Positions 1 through 7,498 are shown, numbered from the stretch's first letter. The stretch is DNA of 28,643 nucleotides from Bog-159 sp035308525 (GCA_035308525.1 DATGGM010000209.1:1-28643), one strand, 5' to 3'. Notes: generated by a model not told the origin, from the sequence alone. Made by a program: numbers and translations.

Positions 1-1151
1 CGCCGCACCACTTCCACGCGGTGCTCGATGAAGAATTTAATGGCATCCACCAGGCACAGCTCGCGCGGCTGCCCGTTGACGATGCACAGCATGATCACCC
101 CGAAGCCTATCTGCAACTGGGTGTGCTTGTACAGGTTGTTCAGCACCACTTCGGCCTGCTCGCCGCGCTTCAGTTCGAAGATGATGCGCGTATCCTTGTC
201 GCTGAGGTCGGTGATTTCCGAGATGCCTTCGATCTTCTTCTCGTTCACCAGGGCGGCGGCCTGCTCCACCAGCCGCGACCGGTTCACCTGATAGGGGATC
301 TCCGTCACCACGATCTGCTCGCGGTCCTTGCCGATGCGTTCGATGGCGGCGCGCGCGCGAATTTTCAGGTGGCCGCGGCCCCGGGTGTAAGCGTCCAGAA
401 TGCCCTGCCGCCCCAGGATCAGGCCGCCGGTGGGAAAATCGGGTCCCTGAACCATTTCCAGGATCTTGATCAGAGGCGTTTGCGGATTGTGAATCAGCGC
501 GATCGTCGCATTAATAATCTCGGTTAGGTTATGTGGCGGGATATTGGTGGCCATGCCCACCGCTATGCCGGCCGAACCGTTCACCAGCAGGTTGGGCACC
601 CGCGTGGGAAGCACTTCGGGTTCCTGTTCGCTCTCGTCGTAGTTCGGCGCGAAGTCCACCGTCTCCTTGTCGATGTCTTCGATCATCGCGCTCGAGATGC
701 GCGCCAGGCGCGCTTCCGTGTACCGTTGGGCCGCGGGCGGGTCGCCATCCATCGATCCGAAGTTGCCTTGCCCGTCCACCAGCGGGTAGCGCATGTTGAA
801 CGGTTGCGCCATGCGCACCAGGGCGTCATAGATGGCGGCGTCGCCGTGCGGGTGATATTTGCCCATCACGTCGCCGACTACCTTGGCGCACTTGCGCGTC
901 GGACGGTTGGGCATCAAGCCCAGTTCGTGCATGCCCCACAAAATCCGGCGGTGGACCGGCTTCAAACCGTCACGAACGTCGGGCAGGGCGCGGCCCACGA
1001 TCACGCTCATCGCGTAATCCAGGTAGGACCGCTTCATCTCGTCTTCGATGTTGATCGGGATGAGGTTTTTGTCGCCGTCGCCGCCCAGCGGAAGCTGCGG
1101 GCCGGGCGGAGGCGCGGGCGGACCCTGGGGCGGATTTTCCTGGTCGGGCAA
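1..1151 (-). CDS. gyrA: DNA gyrase subunit A, N-terminal part (runs off the left edge)
   Basis: Catalytic breakage-reunion subunit of DNA gyrase, which introduces negative supercoils with GyrB in the cytoplasm. About 383 residues are present; the C-terminal part lies outside the window. The start is a TTG at 1151, preceded by AAGGAG five bases upstream; no ATG lies near it. A Pro/Gly-rich N-terminal extension of about 25 residues precedes the conserved IPINIEDEMKRSYLDYAMSV block. The active-site tyrosine is in QRYTEARL (Tyr144, equivalent to E. coli Tyr122). The GNFGSMDGD stretch is GyrA-like rather than ParC-like. The quinolone-determining position equivalent to E. coli Ser83 is Ala (residue 105), while Asp87 is kept (Asp109). 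A -10-like TAAAAT on this strand (1181-1186) may drive it. The gene upstream on the same strand is a small exported protein 83 bp away, with no obvious functional link. Confidence 0.97.
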   Translation of the reverse strand, partial: MPDQENPPQGPPAPPPGPQLPLGGDGDKNLIPINIEDEMKRSYLDYAMSVIVGRALPDVRDGLKPVHRRILWGMHELGLMPNRPTRKCAKVVGDVMGKYHPHGDAAIYDALVRMAQPFNMRYPLVDGQGNFGSMDGDPPAAQRYTEARLARISSAMIEDIDKETVDFAPNYDESEQEPEVLPTRVPNLLVNGSAGIAVGMATNIPPHNLTEIINATIALIHNPQTPLIKILEMVQGPDFPTGGLILGRQGILDAYTRGRGHLKIRARAAIERIGKDREQIVVTEIPYQVNRSRLVEQAAALVNEKKIEGISEITDLSDKDTRIIFELKRGEQAEVVLNNLYKHTQLQIGFGVIMLCIVNGQPRELCLVDAIKFFIEHRVEVVR

Positions 1152-1180
1152 TGGATCTCCTTGGGTGGGGTGTAACCTCT

Positions 1181-1186
1181 ATTTTA
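1181..1186 (-). promoter_or_regulatory. Possible -10 element upstream of gyrA
   Basis: TAAAAT on the minus strand, 29 bases before the TTG start of gyrA and ahead of its AAGGAG ribosome-binding site. It lies in an otherwise GC-rich gap and matches the -10 consensus at five of six positions. No convincing -35 box is visible. Confidence 0.3.
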
Positions 1187-1234
1187 GCAAGCGGGGCAGG
1201 GCCTTTGGGGGCTTGGCCGCGCGTGATCCGGCGC

Positions 1235-1621
1235 CTATTTTAGGCGCGTCAGATGGACCTTCCCGCTGATCGCGACGCCGTCCATGGTGCCACTCATCTC
1301 GCCGTCCAGGTGATCCCCGTCCAGCTTCAGCGCAAACTTCACCAGGCCGTTGGTTTCGGTCGATGCGACCTCGAAAATCAGGCGCGTGCCGTCCTGCAGG
1401 CTGGCGTTTCGAATGGCCTGGGTATCCGCCTCACTGTCTTCCTGCCGACCGATCTTGCCCGAGATGGCGTCCGCCTTCTGCTCCAGTTCCGCGCGCACAG
1501 GGGTGCTGATGTTGGTCCCGTCGGACGGGTCTTCCACGTCCACCGTGCCCGTCCATTTGCCGGACACATCTGCCGCCAAAAGCGATGCCGCGAACAATGG
1601 CAAAAGCCAGAATCTGGTCAC
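1235..1621 (-). CDS. Small exported protein of unknown function
   Basis: 128 residues starting at GTG 1621. A short hydrophobic signal peptide (about residues 3-16, ending LLAA) precedes a compact beta-rich domain containing DVSGKWTGTVD, a stretch on EL/EQKADAISGKIG, and a repeated G-x-(M/V)-x-G pattern near the C-terminus. This alternation looks like a small beta-barrel (lipocalin-like) repeat protein, of a type frequent as lone exported proteins in Acidobacteria; no named function can be assigned. There is no Shine-Dalgarno sequence; a TAACCT hexamer ends seven bases before the start (1629-1634), consistent with a leaderless mRNA. A perfect 7-bp inverted repeat with a TTT loop (1231-1247) spans the stop codon but lacks a T-tract. 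Confidence 0.7.
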   Translation of the reverse strand: MTRFWLLPLFAASLLAADVSGKWTGTVDVEDPSDGTNISTPVRAELEQKADAISGKIGRQEDSEADTQAIRNASLQDGTRLIFEVASTETNGLVKFALKLDGDHLDGEMSGTMDGVAISGKVHLTRLK

Positions 1622-1631
1622 GGATGCTAGG

Positions 1632-1658
1632 TTATCACGTCCCGAAACAGGTTAGAAT
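1632..1658 (+). promoter_or_regulatory. Possible promoter of the cyclophilin gene
   Basis: TTATCA (1632-1637) and TAGAAT (1653-1658) with a 15-base spacer, followed after about 28 bases by the ATG at 1687 with a GTGAGG ribosome-binding site. The -10 box matches well; the spacer is short, so only the -10 element deserves weight. It overlaps the 5' end of the divergent small exported gene. Confidence 0.3.
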
Positions 1659-1686
1659 GAGGGGCTGTTCCACTGTGAGGATTCGA

Positions 1687-2370
1687 ATGAAAACAATGAT
1701 CGGTTTACTCGCTACGCTGGCTACGCTCTTCGCCCAAACACCCCCCGCCGCGGCGCCGGCCACCACCCCCGCCTCGCCCGCGCGCGAGCCCGGCCTGTAC
1801 GCCACCATAAACACCACCCTGGGCGCCATTACCGTGAAGTTCTACGAGAAAGAAGCGCCGATCACCGTGAAGAATTTCGTGGGGCTCGCCAGGGGCACTA
1901 AGGCATGGAAGGATCCCAAGACCGGCCAGATGGTCACGCGGCCGCTGTACACGGGCACCATCTTTCACCGGGTCATTCCCGGGTTCATGATCCAGGGCGG
2001 CGATCCGATGGGGACCGGGATGGGCGATCCCGGCTTTACGATCCCCGACGAATTCGCGCCCGACCTGAAATTCGACATTCCGGGGCGCCTGGCCATGGCC
2101 AACACCGGGCCGCCGCACACCGGCGGGTGCCAGTTCTTCATTACAGATGTCCCCACCCCGCACCTCAACGGAAAGCACACGATTTTCGGCCAGGTGATCG
2201 AAGGACAGGACGTCGTGCACAAAATCATCAGCGTGCCGACCGGCGCTCAGGACAAGCCGAAAACGCCCGTAAAGATCGTCAGCATCGTGTTTAAGCGCGA
2301 AGGTCCGGCCCCGGCGGCCGCTGCACCCAAGAAGGCCGCTCCGAAGGCCGCGGCCAAGAAAACTACCTGA
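1687..2370 (+). CDS. Exported cyclophilin-type peptidyl-prolyl cis-trans isomerase
   Basis: Catalyses cis-trans isomerisation of prolyl peptide bonds, here probably outside the cytoplasm. The start ATG 1687 was chosen because it opens a signal peptide (MKTMIGLLATLATLFAQ) after a GTGAGG ribosome-binding site; the frame is open further upstream, but that part is not protein-like. A Pro/Ala-rich linker (about residues 18-35) is followed by the cyclophilin domain (about 38-200). Visible catalytic motifs are FHRVIPGFMIQGGDP (Arg, Phe and Gln), GFTIPDEF, and GGCQFFIT. The position of the human cyclosporin-binding Trp is His (HLNGKHTIFG), usual in bacterial members. The last 25 residues form an Ala/Lys/Pro tail, which is not part of the fold and may bind an anionic polymer. 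227 residues in total. The small membrane protein gene ends tail-to-tail 3 bp away. Confidence 0.92.
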   Translation: MKTMIGLLATLATLFAQTPPAAAPATTPASPAREPGLYATINTTLGAITVKFYEKEAPITVKNFVGLARGTKAWKDPKTGQMVTRPLYTGTIFHRVIPGFMIQGGDPMGTGMGDPGFTIPDEFAPDLKFDIPGRLAMANTGPPHTGGCQFFITDVPTPHLNGKHTIFGQVIEGQDVVHKIISVPTGAQDKPKTPVKIVSIVFKREGPAPAAAAPKKAAPKAAAKKTT

Positions 2371-2373
2371 CCG

Positions 2374-2658
2374 TTACGATTGAGTTACCGGCTCCGGCTT
2401 GCTCTGGGCGGGCTTGGCTGCGGCGCCGGCGCCAGGCTTAGCCGGTTGGGCAGCGGGCGCTGGCGTTGGTTCCATCGCCCGCCGGATCACGAAGGCCAGG
2501 TAAAGCCCGAACGCCAGGGCTACCAACAGGCAGGTCAGCAAAAGGAAAAGACCGTCCACGCTGCCGGCTTGGCCGCTGGCCAATAGCCAGCCCGCCGCCG
2601 CCAGCGACGCAATCTCCACTACCAAGCTGAATAGAAATAAAGACGCCCGATCCGACAC
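2374..2658 (-). CDS. Small two-helix membrane protein, unknown function
   Basis: 94 residues if started at GTG 2658, where GAGGGGG sits three bases upstream. The frame is open to 2805, inside the sigma-factor gene, but the extra residues look non-coding. Two hydrophobic helices (about residues 7-27 and 35-58) are followed by FVIRRAMEP and a Pro/Ala/Lys-rich tail to the end, predicted cytoplasmic. It lies directly downstream of the sigma-factor gene on the same strand and may be co-transcribed. No family is recognised; a role as anti-sigma factor is conceivable from position and topology, but no anti-sigma motif is visible. Confidence 0.6.
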   Translation of the reverse strand: MSDRASLFLFSLVVEIASLAAAGWLLASGQAGSVDGLFLLLTCLLVALAFGLYLAFVIRRAMEPTPAPAAQPAKPGAGAAAKPAQSKPEPVTQS

Positions 2659-2753
2659 AGTCCCCCTCGAAGCGGTGAAAATAACCGCCCGCAAATCATT
2701 GTATGCGGTCGGATGGCGCGTCGGCAAGTCGCAGGGGGTTAGCGCCGCCGGTT

Positions 2754-3413
2754 TTAGTTTGCCGGGCGAGCCGCGGGCGCAGGGTTGCTCGTGGGCCGGC
2801 TCCATATCGGCCGGATGGTCAGTTTGCGGTGGCCCCTCTCGGCGAACCGGACCTTTGCCCGATGCTTCAGTAAACGGTATTGCGTCCCGGTCAAATGCAT
2901 CTCGCGGCAGATGCGCTCCGGAGTCTGCTCCTCCAGATAGAACCGCACCAGCACTTCCCGGTCGCTCGCGGACATCTCCTGCAAAACCTTGCGCGCAATT
3001 TCCCCGCGCTGCCGCTCCATGAGCGCCTGGTCGGTGGGCACGTGCTTGTCCCGGATCACGAACTCCCCGGCATCCACCATGCGATTGCGGCGGAACACCT
3101 GCTGGTCGATGTGCTCCGCGATGCGCCGTGAGATGACCGTGCGAATGAAACCCATTAAGCGCTCGGGTTCGCGCACCACACCATTGCGGATGGCTTCGAT
3201 AGTGATAATGAAGCTGGTGTGAAGTTCATCCTCCACCACACTGGCGTTTCCGAGCTTCCTCAACATCAGGAATCGAACGCCCGTCGAGAAGACCTGATAG
3301 AGCTGCGCCTCAGCCTCTGGGTCGCCACGCATGATGCGATCCACAAGTTCAGCGGGATTAATTTCGCGAGAGCTGGCCTGAGCTGGTTTCATATTGCAGC
3401 CCTGGATGCACAT
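2754..3413 (-). CDS. RNA polymerase sigma factor, sigma-70/ECF-like
   Basis: 219 residues. Residues about 20-105 resemble sigma region 2 (LVDRIMRGDPEAEAQLYQ, DELHTSFIITIEAIRNG, FIRTVISRRIAEHI). Residues about 140-190 resemble region 4 with a helix-turn-helix (SASDREVLVRFYLEEQTPERICREM), ending in a recognition helix around TGTQYRLLKHRAKVRFAE. It would direct RNA polymerase to a small set of promoters. The C-terminal about 25 residues are a disordered Pro/Asn/Ala tail. The start is uncertain: ATG 3413 or ATG 3392 (MKPAQASS); neither has a good ribosome-binding site. The next gene on the strand encodes a small membrane protein. The exact sigma group cannot be assigned from sequence reading alone. 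Confidence 0.8.
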   Translation of the reverse strand: MCIQGCNMKPAQASSREINPAELVDRIMRGDPEAEAQLYQVFSTGVRFLMLRKLGNASVVEDELHTSFIITIEAIRNGVVREPERLMGFIRTVISRRIAEHIDQQVFRRNRMVDAGEFVIRDKHVPTDQALMERQRGEIARKVLQEMSASDREVLVRFYLEEQTPERICREMHLTGTQYRLLKHRAKVRFAERGHRKLTIRPIWSRPTSNPAPAARPAN

Positions 3414-3416
3414 CGC

Positions 3417-3498
3417 TAACCATAGTGAGCAATCTGGTTACGCCCCCGCGAACAATTTAGATATAACTCACTTATAACAAAGACTCTGAATGAGACAA
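3417..3498 (-). promoter_or_regulatory. Candidate promoter and inverted repeat upstream of the sigma factor
   Basis: On the minus strand TTGTCT (3493-3498) and TATAAG (3471-3476) are separated by 16 bases, a fair match to a housekeeping promoter (4/6 and 5/6). Between it and the start codon lies an inverted repeat, TAACCA (3417-3422) and TGGTTA (3435-3440), 12 bases apart, in the expected 5' leader; it could be an operator or an RNA hairpin. Confidence 0.35.
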
Positions 3499-3791
3499 GA
3501 ACAACGGCAAACTAAGATGTACGCATCAACTATCTAATGTATTCGATCAGTGTGCTGCGGCGGATCTTAGCGCCATATTACCCACAACCCGCAAAAGGCG
3601 TATGTCCGATGTATTTCTAGGGAGATACTCATTTCGGGAAGCAGGGCAGCGGCGTCACGCGATCGCCCGCCCTCGTGTTCCGGCAAACACGGCGTGTGGT
3701 CCTCTACACGTACGGAATAACAAAAAGACCCATTTATTGGGCATTTTCGCTGTGGCCCGCGGCATGCCATCACATATCCCGGAGGTATTCG
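3499..3791. other. Gene-free, AT-richer intergenic region
   Basis: Together with the promoter region to its left this makes about 380 bases between the divergent sigma-factor and SPFH genes with no supportable gene. It is visibly richer in A and T than its surroundings. Open frames crossing it (for example a minus-strand frame at 3567-3773 and the upstream extension of the SPFH frame from 3675) show no recognisable motif or ribosome-binding site. A small CCCA/TGGG hairpin lies at about 3729-3741. The SPFH promoter should be here but no clear -35/-10 pair is seen. Confidence 0.5.
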
Positions 3792-5090
3792 ATGTTGCTG
3801 CTGAAGTATTTGTTTCTGGCTTCTGGACTCGGCTTGCTGGCCGGCTCCATCGGCCTCGTGCTGTGGGATGTATATCGGGCGCGATTGCGCCGGACCGCCG
3901 AAGGTACTCTCGAACCTTTGAATCTGGACGCGCTGCGCTGGCGCATGGCTGTCAGGCTCACCCTGCTTGCCTGCTTACCGCTGTTGGTAAGCGCCTCGAT
4001 TACGGTAGTGCCGGGTGGGGCTGGCGGCGTTCTGGTAAGTCAGGTCTCTGGAGTCGTTCCGGGCACGTTGTATCCCGGCGTCCACGCCGTGGTTCCGTTC
4101 GTACAACATGTCGCCCTGTATGACATTCGCGACCGGCTCTTCACCACTCTGGCCGCCGACGACCCCAAGGTCAAAGGCGAGATACTCAAGGTGCAAACCA
4201 AGGAGGGACTGCCACTCGGGTTGGCTGTCTCCATCCGCTACCGGCTGGATCCCAAACGCCTCTCGTACATCCATTCCAACATGTCACAGCCCGTGGACCA
4301 GGAGGTGGTCCCGCCCGTGGTGGACAGCGTTTTCCGTCAGATTGTGCCCGGTTACCTGGTGCGCGATGTCTTCGCGGTCAGCCGGGAGGAGGTTCGCCAG
4401 CGCGCCGCCGACGCCATCACCCGGAAACTGGCGCCCGACGGCATCCTGGTAAAAGAAGTCATGCTGCGCGACATCCAGTTGCCCCCCGAATACGCCAGGG
4501 GGCTGGAGTCCCTGCTGTTGAAAGAACAGGAGAACGACCGGATGTCCATCGATATGGAGATCAAGCAGAAGCAGGTACACGCAGCCGAGTTGGAAGCCCA
4601 GGCCGAGAAGGCCCGCCGCGTGACGGAAGCTGAAGGCCAGGCCGCTATTGTCGTTCTACAGGCCAAAGCGCAGGCCGACGCCATGCAGCACACGCTGCCG
4701 CTCAAACAGAAGCAGATCGAGCAGACCCGCCTGGAATCCGAGGCGCGCAAGGAAGCCACGGTCAAGAATGCCGAAGCCCTGGCGCAGGCCAAGGTGATCG
4801 ACAGCAAGGCGGAGCTGGAAAAACGCAAACTGATGTCGGAAGCCGAGGGCGATCATATCCGGGTGGTGGCGGCCGCGGACGCCGTGCGCATGAAATCCGA
4901 AGCGCAGGTGCTCACCCAGAATCCGCTGCTGATCCAGAAGATCATCGCCGAGCGCCTCAGCGACAAGGTGCAGATCATGATGGTCCCTAACGACGGCAAG
5001 TTCTTCTTCGCCAACGATGTGTTGCGCGGCGCCATGCAGGGAACGCCGGCCGCGGTTTCGGGCAGGCCTGTGGATCCGGACCAGCAATAA
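3792..5090 (+). CDS. SPFH (band 7/prohibitin-flotillin) membrane protein
   Basis: 432 residues from ATG 3792, with GGAGG six bases upstream; the frame is open to 3675 but that part lacks protein-like character. Two hydrophobic N-terminal segments (about residues 3-25 and 53-73) anchor it in the membrane. An SPFH domain follows (about 75-250: GTLYPGVHAVVPFVQHVALYDIRD, then VKEVMLRDIQLPPEYARGLE). Next is a long charged Ala/Glu/Lys-rich coiled coil (about 250-385, with KARRVTEAEGQAA typical of prohibitin/HflK proteins), and a short tail. Such proteins form large membrane rings that organise microdomains or regulate membrane proteases; the partner cannot be read from this locus. It converges on a two-component system, with only a hairpin between them. 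Confidence 0.87.
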   Translation: MLLLKYLFLASGLGLLAGSIGLVLWDVYRARLRRTAEGTLEPLNLDALRWRMAVRLTLLACLPLLVSASITVVPGGAGGVLVSQVSGVVPGTLYPGVHAVVPFVQHVALYDIRDRLFTTLAADDPKVKGEILKVQTKEGLPLGLAVSIRYRLDPKRLSYIHSNMSQPVDQEVVPPVVDSVFRQIVPGYLVRDVFAVSREEVRQRAADAITRKLAPDGILVKEVMLRDIQLPPEYARGLESLLLKEQENDRMSIDMEIKQKQVHAAELEAQAEKARRVTEAEGQAAIVVLQAKAQADAMQHTLPLKQKQIEQTRLESEARKEATVKNAEALAQAKVIDSKAELEKRKLMSEAEGDHIRVVAAADAVRMKSEAQVLTQNPLLIQKIIAERLSDKVQIMMVPNDGKFFFANDVLRGAMQGTPAAVSGRPVDPDQQ

Positions 5091-5111
5091 GCCGGGCAGG
5101 AATGGTAGTGA

Positions 5112-5138
5112 TGGCCGGGCTGCCCGCCAGCCCGGTCA
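5112..5138. terminator. Hairpin between convergent genes, possible bidirectional terminator
   Basis: CCGGGCTG (5115-5122) pairs perfectly with CAGCCCGG (5128-5135) across a 5-base loop; one G-U pair and two further pairs extend it to about 11 bp. It overlaps the stop codon of the response-regulator gene. There is no T-tract, so an intrinsic-terminator role is plausible but weak. Confidence 0.4.
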
Positions 5139-5774
5139 ACCCACCAGCCCGGCCCGCACCGCAAACCGCACCAGGTCCGTGGCGCTGTGCAGGTTAAGCT
5201 TCTCCATGATGCGCCCGCGGTGCGCATCCACCGTATAAACACTCAAGTTGAGCACCGTGGCGATTTCCTTGTTGGTCTTGCCTTCGGCGATCATTTGCAG
5301 CACTTCCCGCTCGCGGCTGCTCAACAGGTCGATGGGATCGGTCACATGCCGGCGGTAATCGTTCAGCACTGCGTCCGACACGCCGGGGCTCAGGTAGCCT
5401 TCGCCGCGCGACACGGCGCGTACGGCGGCCAGCAGGTCGCTGGCGATCGAGTCCTTGAGCAGGTACCCGCGCGCGCCCGCGCGCAGTATCTCGCGCACGT
5501 AGACGGAATCCTTGTGCATGCTCAGCGCCAGCACGCGCGTGCGCGGCGACAGGTCGGCCAGGCGGCGGGTCGCCTCGATGCCGTTCAGCTCAGGCATGCC
5601 CACATCCATCACGACCACATCGGGCTGGCACTGGCCGGCCAGTTCTAGGGCTTCGCGGCCGTTGCCCGCCTCGCCCACGATTTCCATGTCGGGCTGCGCC
5701 GCCAGGATCATCTTGAATCCCTGCCGCACCACGGCGTGATCGTCAGCCAACAGAATGCGGATCTTTTCTCTCAT
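5136..5774 (-). CDS. Response regulator, NarL/FixJ type (receiver + LuxR-type HTH)
   Basis: 212-residue cytoplasmic transcription factor controlled by phosphorylation. The receiver domain (about 5-120) has the acidic pair in ILLADDH (Asp11, Asp12), the phospho-acceptor Asp57 in VVVMDVGMP, the switch Ser in LALSMHKD, and the conserved Lys in GYLLKDS. The C-terminal LuxR/GerE helix-turn-helix (about 148-210) shows LSSREREVLQMIAEGKTNKEIA and TVDAHRGRIMEKL. The gene is translated after the histidine-kinase gene and overlaps it by 32 bases, so the two form a cognate pair. The stimulus is unknown. Confidence 0.95.
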   Translation of the reverse strand: MREKIRILLADDHAVVRQGFKMILAAQPDMEIVGEAGNGREALELAGQCQPDVVVMDVGMPELNGIEATRRLADLSPRTRVLALSMHKDSVYVREILRAGARGYLLKDSIASDLLAAVRAVSRGEGYLSPGVSDAVLNDYRRHVTDPIDLLSSREREVLQMIAEGKTNKEIATVLNLSVYTVDAHRGRIMEKLNLHSATDLVRFAVRAGLVG

Positions 5775-7071
5775 GCCTGGCGCTGGTTGCCGGAACCCGG
5801 ACTTCGATTTCGACTCCTTGTCCTTCCTTCGACCGCACGGTCACATCGCCGCCCAGACTGCGCGCGCGGGCCCGCATCCCGATCATACCCATGCCGCCCT
5901 GGCCCGCGCCAGCGGCCGGCAGGCCGTGCCCGTCATCCCGTATCGACAGGCGCAGTTCGCCGCCCTGCGAATCCAGCGTAACGGCAGCCTGCCGCGCGCC
6001 GGAGTGCCGCGCCACATTGGTGAGGGCTTCCTGCGCCAGCCGGAACAGGTGCGTTTCGGTCTCATCCGGCAGGCGGCCGGTCACCGTGGACTGGAATTCC
6101 GTCTGAATGCCCGTGCGGTGCTGAAAGCCCTCGCACAGCCAGCGTAACCCCGCCTCCAGGCCGAAATCGTCCAGGATCGTCGGCCGCAAAAGTTGTGACA
6201 TTTGCCGGACATTGCCGATCGATTCGTCCACCAGCCGCACGCAATCCTCCAGCCGGGAACGATCCGGGCCGCCATCCGCGCCCAGCGCTGCCAGGTTAGC
6301 CTTGACCGCGGTCAGCGACTGCCCCAGTTCATCGTGCAGTTCGTGCGAGAAACGCCGCGCCGTGCTCTCCTGATCTTCCAGCATGTGCCAGGAGACGCGG
6401 CCCAATTCCGTCTCCTGCCATTCCATGCGGCGCAACAGTCGGGCGGTCCAGCGCACCGTCAGCACCGTGCACAGTACGGCCAGGATCAGGAATGCGGCCA
6501 GGAAAATGGCGGATTCCTTCACCAGGCGCGCGGAGCGATGGTCGATCTGATTCTGCGCCGCCACGGCTCGCCGGTAACTGGCTTCGATCAGTTTGGCGAC
6601 CACCGAGATGAATGCCTCGTGATCGCGAAACAGCTCTTGAGAGGAGAACGTCTCGGGCTCTTCCACCTCGAGCAGCCGCCGCGCTTCGGCTGAGAAGGCC
6701 GTCGAGGTCTGGCGGAGTTGATCGAACAGGCGCCGCTGCGGCGTGCGGGAGCCTTCCGCCACGATGCGGTCGATGTTTTGATTCGCCTCGTCCAACTGGG
6801 ACAGGATCTTCCGGTATTCGACCGAATCCGGATCACGCGCCAGGATCGAGAATACTTCGCTCAGGCTGGCCTGCTGCCGGTGCACTTCCTCGAGCAGCCG
6901 GCTGCTGGCTTGCTGTTCCTCCACCAGGCTCGCGGCGCCCTCCTTAATCGTCTGGATGTTGCCGAGGCCGATCGTTGCGCCGGCCAGTAGCAGTACGATA
7001 ACCAGGCTGAATCCGGCGATCAGAATCCGCAGCAGTGCGCTTTGGGTCGGCGCAGGTGAATATTCGTTCAC
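5743..7071 (-). CDS. Sensor histidine kinase, NarX/DegS-like (HisKA_3)
   Basis: 442 residues from GTG 7071, preceded by GGAGG at a close three-base spacing. Two transmembrane helices (about 14-36 and 187-207) enclose an extracytoplasmic helical sensor region of about 150 residues (GNIQTIKEGAASLVEEQQ onwards), resembling a four-helix or CHASE3-like bundle. The dimerisation/phospho-acceptor box is RRFSHELHDELGQ with His246. The ATPase domain contains EALTNVARHSG (N box), DDGHGL (G1) and GGMGMIGMRARA (G2). It autophosphorylates and transfers phosphate to the overlapping response regulator. Upstream, a divergent gene encodes a small Lys-rich exported protein, a possible target. Confidence 0.94.
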   Translation of the reverse strand: MNEYSPAPTQSALLRILIAGFSLVIVLLLAGATIGLGNIQTIKEGAASLVEEQQASSRLLEEVHRQQASLSEVFSILARDPDSVEYRKILSQLDEANQNIDRIVAEGSRTPQRRLFDQLRQTSTAFSAEARRLLEVEEPETFSSQELFRDHEAFISVVAKLIEASYRRAVAAQNQIDHRSARLVKESAIFLAAFLILAVLCTVLTVRWTARLLRRMEWQETELGRVSWHMLEDQESTARRFSHELHDELGQSLTAVKANLAALGADGGPDRSRLEDCVRLVDESIGNVRQMSQLLRPTILDDFGLEAGLRWLCEGFQHRTGIQTEFQSTVTGRLPDETETHLFRLAQEALTNVARHSGARQAAVTLDSQGGELRLSIRDDGHGLPAAGAGQGGMGMIGMRARARSLGGDVTVRSKEGQGVEIEVRVPATSARHERKDPHSVG

Positions 7072-7211
7072 AGTCCTCCAACTCCATGATGGCGCTCAAC
7101 GGCGGTTACCCGATACCCCCTATCGAGGCTAATCGCGGGCTCTGGTCGGGGCTATGGACCAACGATTCCCGCGCCCTCTTTCGCCCCCAGGTTAGCCCCT
7201 CGAGTCTATCG

Positions 7212-7270
7212 TATAAATCCTGACGTCCCGTCAAGATGGAATTGACGGGACAAATGAGTCCCTCAAGGAG
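7212..7270 (+). promoter_or_regulatory. -10 box, leader hairpins and ribosome-binding site of the Lys-rich protein
   Basis: A -10-like TATAAA (7212-7217) is followed by a perfect 10-bp inverted repeat, GTCCCGTCAA (7225-7234) and TTGACGGGAC (7242-7251), with a 7-base loop. The mRNA would therefore begin with this hairpin. The GGGAC of the second arm (7247-7251) can instead pair with GTCCC at 7258-7262, just before the AAGGAG ribosome-binding site (7265-7270), so two exclusive folds are possible. At DNA level the same palindrome could be an operator shared with the divergent kinase gene. Confidence 0.5.
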
Positions 7271-7278
7271 AGATCAAC

Positions 7279-7482
7279 ATGAAAAAGAGCTTACTCGCGA
7301 TCGTTTTCGCCGCCGCCACCCTGCCATTGACCTTTGCGCAGACGCCCGCGCCGGCTACCCCGAGCCAACCGGCGCCCGACCAGAAGAGCACGGCCCCGGC
7401 CAAAAAGGCCAAGGGAACCAAGAAGCACAGTTCGAAGAAGACGACGGGCACCGCCAGCACCCCCAGCACCCCGTCTAAGTAA
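7279..7482 (+). CDS. Tiny exported Lys/Pro/Thr-rich basic protein
   Basis: 67 residues from ATG 7279 with AAGGAG eight bases upstream. A clear signal peptide (MKKSLLAIVFAAATLPLTFA, cut before QTPAPA) is followed by a mature chain of about 47 residues made almost entirely of Pro, Ala, Thr, Ser and nine Lys, with one Asp and no Glu. It is therefore strongly basic and probably disordered, suited to binding an anionic surface such as LPS, nucleic acid or exopolysaccharide; that role is inferred. It has its own promoter-leader hairpin and a strong terminator, so it is a stand-alone transcript. No family is recognised. Confidence 0.75.
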   Translation: MKKSLLAIVFAAATLPLTFAQTPAPATPSQPAPDQKSTAPAKKAKGTKKHSSKKTTGTASTPSTPSK

Positions 7483-7498
7483 CTATTTCCTTCCCTAA

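Noticed and set aside
1231..1247. Perfect 7-bp inverted repeat GCGCCTA/TAGGCGC at the end of the small exported gene
   Set aside because: It spans the stop codon, has no T-tract in either direction and a 3-base loop; not enough to call a terminator.
3567..3773. Minus-strand frame in the gap upstream of the SPFH gene
   Set aside because: No ribosome-binding site, Cys-rich scattered composition, and no recognisable motif.
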